NCBI GenBank assembly: GCA_963834755.1
Contig: CAWICQ010000009.1
Location: forward strand, 744,001-808,000
DNA: 64,000 bases
Direction of reading: 5' to 3'
DNA from: Dokdonella_A sp963834755
GTDB lineage: Bacteria > Pseudomonadota > Gammaproteobacteria > Xanthomonadales > Rhodanobacteraceae
This document shows, piece after piece, positions 27,293 to 34,662 of the stretch. Under the pieces are notes generated by a model. It ran no database searches and was not told the DNA's origin. It was given only the letters and a program-made list of their open reading frames with translations. A program made the position numbers and the translations under genes. Position 1 is the stretch's first letter; each line of letters starts with the position of its first letter.

Positions 27293-28355
27293 GTGTCCCA
27301 GGTTTTCGCCCCCAGCGTATCGTCCGAACGTCCCGCCGATTTGCCGCCTTTGCGCATCGGCTATTCCGGCGACGCCGCGTCCGATTTGCTGAAACAGTCC
27401 GACGTGCTCGCCGTAATGGCTTTTGGAGGCGCAGCGGCCTTCGCAGGCGCGGCATCGGGCGAGGACGATCCGCGCTTTCTGCGCGTCGGCCTCGAGATCA
27501 TCGGCAATCCCGTCGTCGAAGTGTGGCGCGGCAACCGCGCGGTACGGAGCGGTCGGGAAGGCCGCGTGCGCTGGGGCACCGATGGTGATTACGGCTTCTT
27601 CGCGATCGAAGTCGAAGAAAGCGCGCACGACGGTATCGCCGGCGCCGCGGAACACGCGTATCGCGAGCTCGCCGCGCTCATCCACGCAAGCGCGACGCCG
27701 CACGTACTGCGCCTCTGGAATTATTTCGATGCGATCAATCTCGGCGATGGCGACGAGGAACGCTACCGGCGTTTCTGCGTCGGCCGCGCCATCGGCATGT
27801 CCGCTTCGTGGCAGGAACGCTATCCGGCGGCCACTGCGATCGGCCGCCGCGACGGCGTACGCGTACTGCAGCTCTACGCATTGACCGCGCGCTGCGCCGG
27901 TGTGCAAGTCGAGAATCCGCGCCAGGTCAACGCGTGGCTCTATCCGCGGCGCTACGGCCCCGCCGCGCCGACCTTCGCGCGCGGCATGAACACCGCGGCG
28001 GGACAGCTTCTGATTTCCGGAACGGCCGCCGTGGTCGGCTCCGCGTCACGGCACCAGGACGACGTGACCGCGCAGGTCGACGAGACGATCACCAACATCG
28101 CGACCTTGATCGGAACGGCAGCCGGCACATCCGCCGTGCCGGGCACCGGCAGCGTGCTGAAAATCTACATGCGCCGCCCCGCCGATGCGGACACGCGTGA
28201 TGGCACGCTTGCGCGAAATCATGGGCGAGCCCGATGGACTTCTGATTCTGCACGGCGACATCTGCCGTCGCGAGCTCCTCGTCGAAATCGACGGCGTGCA
28301 GACTGACACCGAGCGTCCCGCGCGAGGACTCAGTCGATCGCGCCGGTGCGATTGA
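27293..28355 (+). pseudogene. xanB2: XanB2-type chorismatase (3-/4-hydroxybenzoate synthase), frameshifted near the C-terminus
   Basis: Chorismatases of the FkbO/Hyg5/XanB2 family convert chorismate to hydroxybenzoates, the xanthomonadin starter unit. Visible matches are VGLEIIGNPVVEVWRG, VLRLWNYFDAINLGDGDEER, WQERYPAATAIG and FARGMNTAAGQLLISGTAAVVG. After LKIYMRRPADAD the frame is lost: the family ending (MARLREIMGEPDGLLILHGD, then ICRRELLVEIDGV) lies in the next frame. Removing one base near 28191-28193 restores a protein of about 353 residues ending at 28355. As it stands the frame stops at 28306 with an unrelated tail and lacks the conserved CRRELLVEIDG block. The start is a GTG at 27293 with a weak ribosome site. 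The restored end overlaps the next convergent gene by 26 bp. Confidence 0.83.
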
Positions 28356-28869
28356 ACAGCGACTCGGCGGAATAAGAACGCGGCCTTGCTTCGCGCAACT
28401 TGCGCGCCCACTCGATAAGTTCGGCCTGCAGCATGACGATCGTGCGACCGGGCGTGCGCGCATCGTTGCGCAACGACGCGGCAATCTGCGTGCGCAAGGC
28501 CGCATCATCGTCCTGCCGTAGCAATTGATCGACCGACTGCAGCATCGGCGCGAGCGCGCTCGGCCGGCTGTCCCTGCCGACGACAAGAATGCGCAGCGGA
28601 GCGCGCGTGTCTTCGAGCGTGGCCGTGATCGCCGCGAGCTCGCTCGCTTCCAACTGCGCTGCGGTTCGCGCGATGAACGCGACGACCGGCAGCACCGGCG
28701 CCTCGCGCAGATCGAACGGCTCGTTGATGATCGCGGCCAGCGGCAGGCCGCGGTCGAACCACACGACGTCGACGGCACCGCTCTCGATCGCGACATCCTT
28801 CGCCACGTCGAAATCGAGCTCGGCACCGAGCCTCAAGAGAAGGTCAAGCACTGCCGGCAACGTGGTCAT
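28330..28869 (-). CDS. Unknown 179-residue cytoplasmic protein
   Basis: No signal peptide or membrane helix. The region AVDVVWFDRGLPLAAII followed by LPVVAFIA resembles the core strands of PD-(D/E)XK-like proteins, where an acidic residue and Lys or Gln would follow in the second strand (AFE); here that Glu is Ile, so nuclease activity would be doubtful. This fold suggestion is weak. Its ATG overlaps the stop of the membrane-protein gene upstream (ATGA), placing it third in an operon with the two paralogous membrane proteins. Confidence 0.68.
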   Translation of the reverse strand: MTTLPAVLDLLLRLGAELDFDVAKDVAIESGAVDVVWFDRGLPLAAIINEPFDLREAPVLPVVAFIARTAAQLEASELAAITATLEDTRAPLRILVVGRDSRPSALAPMLQSVDQLLRQDDDAALRTQIAASLRNDARTPGRTIVMLQAELIEWARKLREARPRSYSAESLFNRTGAID

Positions 28870-30350
28870 GCGGAATCCCTCGGCGGCGGCGGTTCGATTC
28901 GGCCGCCCGGCATATCCTTCGCCACCGGGCGACTTCCCGGCGGGATGCGCATGATAAGGCCGGCGACGAGCCACGCCAGCGCCGCGTTGATGACGAGATG
29001 GCCCTGCTTGGCCGTATCGGCGAGCCCGTCGCCCAGCAAGGTGACTGCGAGTGTCGCGATCATCACGACGACCGTCAGCGCGGTCGCGTCCAGCGCCGGT
29101 CCGCCGGTTCGGATGCCGGGCCGGATCAGCATCGCCAGCAACGCCAGCAGCGGCAATGCGAGAACGGCGTACTGGATCGCAGGACTCGCGTGCAGCACGC
29201 GGCCGACACTCGCAAACGACGCGGGCAGTTTGCCGAACGATTCGCCTTCGATGTGTCCGATATTGTCGGCGAGCCACGGATCGAGCGCGAAAACTCCATG
29301 CACAGCCAGCTTCGCCGCGATCAACGGATGATGCAGCAACGCGCTGAGCTCCTTGCCGCGCGTGAAGTTGATCAACCCGCGACACGTGCGTTCGGGCAAA
29401 TCCGGCAATTGCCAGGCGCGTTTTTCGTTGTAGATCGCGCATCCGGGATCGATGCCGATTTCGGTCAGCAGCCCGCGCGGGTCGGCGGCGAAAGGAAGCA
29501 GTCCGGTGAACACGACGTCGGCGCTGTTGTATTGACGGATCGTGTCCATCATCGGCCCTTCGCGCGTCGTCTGCACGAACTGGAAGTACGCGCCCGCCGC
29601 CGCGCCGCAGGCGAGCGCGACTGCGCGCCAGCTTGCGCGCGCGAGACGCACGCGATCGATGACGAAAACCGTGACGGCCAGACCGAGCGGCAGCAGCATG
29701 TGCTGCATCTTGCTCGCGGCCAACACGAACGCGGCCAACGCGAGCAAGCCGAAACGCAACCGCGAATGGTCGTCGCGCCAGAGGATCGCCGCGGCGATCA
29801 GCGCGTACGCCGCGATCAGCGCGGTCCACTCCGCGTAGAACGTTGCGAGATACAGCGCGTTGCCGGGATCGGCGAACACCAGCGGCACGAGCGCCGCGTT
29901 CGCGATCGCGGCGCGCACATTGTTCTTTTGCAGCCAAGCGCGCGAAAAGCCGATCGAAAGCGCGAGCAAGACCGTCCAGCGCAGGACCGCCGTCCAGCGC
30001 ACATCGTGCACGGTATCGCCGTGAATGAGCTCGGCGCTGGTCCAGACCAGCGCGGTGGCGCCGGTGAATATGAGCTCCGACGACCAGTAGCACATCGGAT
30101 CGAGCGTCGAGATGAAACGGAAATGCGCGTAGGGCGCCTCGGGGCTGTGCAGCTGCGCTGGAACATTGGCAGGGCGATCGGGATAGAAATGGAAACAGCT
30201 CGTGTAGCGCGTTTCGTCGTAGCTGTTTGCGTACGCGTAGAGCGGCGCATGCATGCACAGCGTCAATGCGCGCAACGTGCCGAGCAACCAGAGCATCGCG
30301 AGTATGCCGATGGCGATACGGCGTCGCCTGGAATCGCGTCCGGCATTCAC
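28866..30350 (-). CDS. Polytopic membrane protein, paralogue A
   Basis: 494 residues with roughly ten hydrophobic helices. The first extracytoplasmic segment has ANSYDETRYTSC and later PEAPYAHFRF; a middle helix is preceded by DPGNALYLATFYAEW. The overall shape (N-terminal helix, long loop, helix array) is like GT-C glycosyltransferases or O-antigen-ligase-like proteins, but no catalytic motif could be assigned. It shares ANSYDxxRYTxC and LYLATFYAE with the adjacent gene at 30347-31768, so the two arose by tandem duplication. The GTG at 30350 overlaps the stop of that gene. Confidence 0.75.
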   Translation of the reverse strand: MNAGRDSRRRRIAIGILAMLWLLGTLRALTLCMHAPLYAYANSYDETRYTSCFHFYPDRPANVPAQLHSPEAPYAHFRFISTLDPMCYWSSELIFTGATALVWTSAELIHGDTVHDVRWTAVLRWTVLLALSIGFSRAWLQKNNVRAAIANAALVPLVFADPGNALYLATFYAEWTALIAAYALIAAAILWRDDHSRLRFGLLALAAFVLAASKMQHMLLPLGLAVTVFVIDRVRLARASWRAVALACGAAAGAYFQFVQTTREGPMMDTIRQYNSADVVFTGLLPFAADPRGLLTEIGIDPGCAIYNEKRAWQLPDLPERTCRGLINFTRGKELSALLHHPLIAAKLAVHGVFALDPWLADNIGHIEGESFGKLPASFASVGRVLHASPAIQYAVLALPLLALLAMLIRPGIRTGGPALDATALTVVVMIATLAVTLLGDGLADTAKQGHLVINAALAWLVAGLIMRIPPGSRPVAKDMPGGRIEPPPPRDSA

Positions 30351-31768
30351 GCGTGCGGTTCCTCGCCGAGCAGGCGACGCATCCACGCGGCGAACGGCAC
30401 GCATAAACTCGCCAGCGCGAAATTGATGGTCAGATGCGCGTGCTTGGCGAACTCGACGTCGCCATCGCCGAAAAGGCAGACGATCGCGACACTCGTCGTG
30501 CCGGCCGCGCAGGAAAGGGCAAATGCGCGCGCGAGCCCCGACGTGGATCGCGCGAAGGAACCTGCGACTACGAGCCACGGCAGCAGTAGCAGGCCCCACG
30601 CGAACGCGATGCGACGCGCGAAGAGCGCGCTCAACGTCGGCGCACTCGGCGGCGGTCGATCGTTGTTGCCGCCTTCGACGACGCCGAGATACTCCGGCAA
30701 CCACGGCAGCAGCAGCTTCGGAATGTGCAGCAGCGCTCGGCCGAGCGCGGGCGGATCGGAAACGAGAAGCCACCAGAGCGTCGCGCGATGCCATTGATCG
30801 ACGGTCGTGCAGATCCGCTCGACCGGAACTTTCATCGCGTAGACGCTCTTGCCGGCGTAATCGAGGCATCCCCGATCGATGCCCAGCTTGGCAGCGACAC
30901 GATCGCGATCGCTGGCCTCGGGCAATAGCACCGACAGGGTGTAGTCGGCGCGATTCACGCGCGCGATATTGCTCGCCATCAATGTCGGACGCATGCCGTT
31001 CGCGAGCTGCACACCGAAACCGAGCAGCCCCGCGATCGCCAGCGCGAGCGCGACCTTCGATCCAGCACGACGTGCGCCGATGAGCACCGAAAGTGCAAGA
31101 ACGAGCGGCAGCAACAAATGCTGGAATTTGCTCGTCGCCAGTATCAGCGCGCCGATCGCCGTCAGCGCCAGCGCGCCGCGCGTCGGACGCACGAGGGCGG
31201 TCGCGATGCCGACGAGACACGCATAACAACCGAACACGGCCGCCGCTTCGGCATAGAACGTCGCTAGATACAGCGTGTTCGACGGATCCATCGCGACGAG
31301 CGCGAACGCGGCGAGGTGCGCGAGCGCAAGATCGATGCGGCGCTCACGCACGAACAACCCAGTCGCATACGCAGCAACCGCGAGCCACGCCAGAAAACGC
31401 AAGTCCGCCAGGCGCCGAACCGAATGAATCGGCCGGCCGCCGAGATGTTCGGCGATGCGCCACGCCAATGCCGTCGGTGCGGTGAACACGAGATCCGAGG
31501 TCCAGATGCAGGTGCCCTTCGGCAGCGGCTGGAACGCGAAACGCGAATACGGCGCCGGCGGGTTCGAACGATCGGCCTGCACGCCGGGCCGCCACGGCGC
31601 GAGATCGATGCAGGTGGTGTAGCGGATCTGATCGTAACTGTTGGCGAGCGCAAGCAGCGGATCGTGACGGATCACGATCAGCCCGCGCGTGAGCGCGAGA
31701 ACGGCGAGCGCGGCGCCGAGCGCCAACGCCCATCTGGGCCATCGCAGGAGTTGAGGCATCGGCGGCAT
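30347..31768 (-). CDS. Polytopic membrane protein, paralogue B
   Basis: About 473 residues with a similar helix layout to paralogue A. ANSYDQIRYTTC, PPAPYSRFAFQPL and DPSNTLYLATFYAEA correspond position by position to the neighbour. The C-terminus has HLTINFALASLCVPF, matching HLVINAALAWLV in A. No enzyme motif recognised. Probable start at the ATG at 31768; 31759 and 31843 are alternatives without clear ribosome sites. It heads a three-gene minus-strand unit divergent from the Ser/Thr kinase. Confidence 0.75.
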   Translation of the reverse strand: MPPMPQLLRWPRWALALGAALAVLALTRGLIVIRHDPLLALANSYDQIRYTTCIDLAPWRPGVQADRSNPPAPYSRFAFQPLPKGTCIWTSDLVFTAPTALAWRIAEHLGGRPIHSVRRLADLRFLAWLAVAAYATGLFVRERRIDLALAHLAAFALVAMDPSNTLYLATFYAEAAAVFGCYACLVGIATALVRPTRGALALTAIGALILATSKFQHLLLPLVLALSVLIGARRAGSKVALALAIAGLLGFGVQLANGMRPTLMASNIARVNRADYTLSVLLPEASDRDRVAAKLGIDRGCLDYAGKSVYAMKVPVERICTTVDQWHRATLWWLLVSDPPALGRALLHIPKLLLPWLPEYLGVVEGGNNDRPPPSAPTLSALFARRIAFAWGLLLLPWLVVAGSFARSTSGLARAFALSCAAGTTSVAIVCLFGDGDVEFAKHAHLTINFALASLCVPFAAWMRRLLGEEPHA

Positions 31769-31958
31769 CGGGAGTCGCAGGACGCGAGTGTAGGCGGCGG
31801 CCCCATTCAGCCTCAATCGCGGCGACAGTGAGAATCGCATCACACTGCCGGCGTGCGCCCTGCACGGTGCCGGCCGCGACGACGTTCCGCGCGCCCCCTC
31901 CGGGCCCCGGTGCTAGGATGCGCGGCATTGGCGGACAACCGTCCGCAGGGGAGTCGAA

Positions 31959-33935
31959 ATGAGAACGCGCTTGGGCCACTACGACATCGTCGCCGAACTC
32001 GGCCGCGGCGGCATGGGCGTGGTCTACAAGGGCCACGAGACCTCGTTGAACCGCTACGTCGCGATCAAGGTGCTGGCCGATTCGCTGGCGCACGACGAAG
32101 CGGTCAAGGAACGCTTTCTGCGCGAAGCGCGCAGCATGGCGGCGCTCAACGATCCGCACATCATCCAGATCTATTTCATCGGCGACGACGAAGGCCAGAC
32201 GTATTTCGTCATGGAATTCGTCGAAGGCGAGTCGCTCGGCTCGATGTTGAAGCGCGAGGGCAAGCTTTCGGTCGAGCAGTCGGCGAAGGTGATCTACCAG
32301 ACCGCGATGGGCCTCGCGACCGCGCACGATCGCGGCGTGGTCCACCGCGACATCAAGCCCGGCAACCTGATGATCAACAATCGCGGCGCGATCAAGATTG
32401 CCGACTTCGGCATCGCACTGTCGAATCATGATCTTTCCAAGAAGCTGACCACCACCGGCGAGTTCGTCGGCACGCCCGGCTATCTTTCGCCGGAAGTGTG
32501 TCTGGGCAAGCCGGTCGATCAGCGCTCGGATATCTTTTCGCTCGGCATCGTGATGTTCGAGATGCTGACCGGCCGCATGCCGTTCACGGATGAATCTCCG
32601 CTCGGCCTGATGCTCGAAGTCGTCAAGGCGGAAATTCCGGACGTGCGCGAGATCAACGCGGATGTCGATCCCGAGATCGCGCGCATTCTCGATCGCATGA
32701 TCGCCAAGGATCCTGCCGAGCGTTATCAGAATTGCCACGACCTGATGGCCGATCTCGGCGCGCATCCGCTGGTCGCCAAGGGCGGTCCGATCTCGCTGCA
32801 GCCGAAGATGTCGACCGCAGCGGCAACGATGATCGGCCAGAAGACGCCGGTCTCGGCGCAGACTTCACTGCCGTCCACGCCGCGCACGCCAATTGGAATC
32901 GCACAGGGCGCCGCGCAAACGCGGATCACGCCGTCGAGTCTTGCGCCGCCTCCGGCTGCGCCGAGCGCCGGCGCGCCGCATCAGTCCGTACTCGACCGCT
33001 CGACGCAAGCGCCGCAGCGGAGTTCCGCATTGCCGTGGGCGATCGCGGCGATTCTCGTGCTCGCTTTCGTCGGGACAGCGTTTGCATTCCGCGATCGCAT
33101 TCCTGGTTTGGCCGGCATGTTCGGCGCGCCGACCACGGCGGCGGTCGCGACACCTGCGACTCCGAACAACGCCGCCACGTCTACGCCGGCGAATCCGAAC
33201 GCAGCCGCAACGCAGGGTTCGGCGAATGCCTCGATGGCGTCGGCTTCGACGACGACGACAACGCCTGCGTCGCCCCTGCCGAGCGCCGTCGCGGCGGCAC
33301 CGACCACGCCGCCCGGTGCGCAAGCCGCGCCGCCGACGCCGGCGACCGACGTGCCGGTGGATGCTTCGGGCGCGCCCGCTGCGCGCGCCTCGCAAGCCGG
33401 CGTCGAAGCGTTGCGTGATCTTCCTGCCGCACAGGCCGCCGAAAACGCGCCGGCGCCGCGCATCGCGAGCGCCACCGTTCCGGAAAAACCGGCGGCACCG
33501 CCGAAGCCGCACGTGCCGACGATCGCGGTCGTCTCATCGGGCGACAACGTGATTTCTTCGCCGGCCGAGAATGCGCTCGTCAGCCTGCTGCAAAGTCGCG
33601 GTTTTCGCGTGATCGAGGGTGGCCATGCAAACGGCGAGCGTCCGAATCTCGGCGCGCTGTCCGGCAGGGCCGACGCGGTTGTGTTCGTCAACGCGCGTCC
33701 GGTCGGTTCGCAGGAGATTGCGTATTACGGACAAAATTCGACGCTGTATACCGTGCAGCTCGGCGTCAAGGCGTATCGTGTCTCCGACGGCAGCGTGCTG
33801 TGGACCAGCAGCACCGAGCAGGTGAACTTCACCACGCTCAATGCCGCGGAGAAAGCACGCGAGGCGATCGAGCCGATGCTCGACAACGTCGACAATCGCC
33901 TGGCCGAGTTCCGTTCGCGAGGCGGTCGCGGCTAG
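31959..33935 (+). CDS. Membrane Ser/Thr protein kinase with extracytoplasmic C-terminal domain
   Basis: 658 residues. The kinase domain (about 7-275) has GRGGMG (15-20), the lysine in YVAIKVL (Lys37), HRDIKPGN as the catalytic loop and IADFGIA as the DFG motif: a PknB-like kinase. A Pro/Ala/Thr linker leads to one transmembrane helix (about 360-378), then a long low-complexity Ala/Thr/Pro stretch. The last 150 residues form a folded domain (TIAVVSSGDNVISSPAENAL, then VVFVNARPVGSQE and VQLGVKAYRVSDG), reminiscent of CsgG/LpoB-like alpha-beta domains rather than PASTA repeats. AGGGGAG lies before the ATG. A terminator follows. Confidence 0.9.
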   Translation: MRTRLGHYDIVAELGRGGMGVVYKGHETSLNRYVAIKVLADSLAHDEAVKERFLREARSMAALNDPHIIQIYFIGDDEGQTYFVMEFVEGESLGSMLKREGKLSVEQSAKVIYQTAMGLATAHDRGVVHRDIKPGNLMINNRGAIKIADFGIALSNHDLSKKLTTTGEFVGTPGYLSPEVCLGKPVDQRSDIFSLGIVMFEMLTGRMPFTDESPLGLMLEVVKAEIPDVREINADVDPEIARILDRMIAKDPAERYQNCHDLMADLGAHPLVAKGGPISLQPKMSTAAATMIGQKTPVSAQTSLPSTPRTPIGIAQGAAQTRITPSSLAPPPAAPSAGAPHQSVLDRSTQAPQRSSALPWAIAAILVLAFVGTAFAFRDRIPGLAGMFGAPTTAAVATPATPNNAATSTPANPNAAATQGSANASMASASTTTTTPASPLPSAVAAAPTTPPGAQAAPPTPATDVPVDASGAPAARASQAGVEALRDLPAAQAAENAPAPRIASATVPEKPAAPPKPHVPTIAVVSSGDNVISSPAENALVSLLQSRGFRVIEGGHANGERPNLGALSGRADAVVFVNARPVGSQEIAYYGQNSTLYTVQLGVKAYRVSDGSVLWTSSTEQVNFTTLNAAEKAREAIEPMLDNVDNRLAEFRSRGGRG

Positions 33936-33960
33936 CCGCCGAGCGCAGCAGGTTCGACTG

Positions 33961-33991
33961 AAAAGCGCGGGTTATCGCCCGCGCTTTTTTT
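33961..33991 (+). terminator. Rho-independent terminator after the Ser/Thr kinase gene
   Basis: A 10-bp stem (33962-33971 with 33978-33987) around the loop TTATCG is followed by a run of T that extends to 33991. It begins 25 bp after the kinase stop. Confidence 0.88.
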
Positions 33992-34046
33992 GTGGCGGAC
34001 TCGCGGTCGGCGGCGGGGGCACCGCGCCGCGTCGAGCGCCGGCTCG

Positions 34047-34427
34047 TCAGAAATCCGGATAGAGCAGCACGCCGCCCACGCAGCTTCCGCCCGCGCCGAT
34101 GCAGGCGTTCCAGTACGGAACGATGGGCTGCTGAGCCAATTCGGCGCTGCGCAACGTCTCGTACACACCGATCAGCGCCGCTTCCGAATACTGCGCATTG
34201 ACGCCGCACAGGTGACTCGTTGCGTCTTTCGAACAAATGAATCGTTCCGTCGTCGCACCGACGCAGTTCGGCGACGGCGAGGTGAATATCGAAACGTAGC
34301 CAAACGTTCCCCGTGCCGGATCGACGACGGGCGGTGCGAGCGTCAACTGGCACACATAGTCCGTGGCATGTGCCGCGGAAACACCCGAGCCGAGCAGGAT
34401 TGCGAACAGCGTGAGCAGCTTTTTCAT
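34047..34427 (-). CDS. Small unknown secreted protein, 126 residues
   Basis: MKKLLTLFAILLGSGVSAAHA is a strong signal peptide. The mature part of about 105 residues has six cysteines (DYVCQLTL, NCVG, FICSKD, HLCGV, ACIGAGGSC) likely forming disulfides. No family recognised. A GGGGAG precedes the ATG by 11 bases. About 235 bp upstream up to uvrD hold no further gene. Confidence 0.75.
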   Translation of the reverse strand: MKKLLTLFAILLGSGVSAAHATDYVCQLTLAPPVVDPARGTFGYVSIFTSPSPNCVGATTERFICSKDATSHLCGVNAQYSEAALIGVYETLRSAELAQQPIVPYWNACIGAGGSCVGGVLLYPDF

Positions 34428-34662
34428 ACCGAATGTACTCCCCAGGTTGAACAGGATGCCGCGGAATATCGGTCGCATAAAGGCGGCGTATTTCTCCACT
34501 TTTCCGCAACCGATCGACTGAGTTACGAGCTTCTTGCGAAAAGCGGACAACGCGAAAAGTGGCGTCGCGATCGCTCCTGCCGGCGGGGTGGACTGCGGAG
34601 TACCTTTTAGTCGTGCGTTTCTCGCGAAACGCGGTGGCACGGCATGACTTGAGCCGATCGGC

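Noticed and set aside
27195..27293. A defined bidirectional promoter between the ACP and chorismatase genes
   Set aside because: A divergent promoter must exist in these 98 bp, but no -35/-10 pair was good enough to report.
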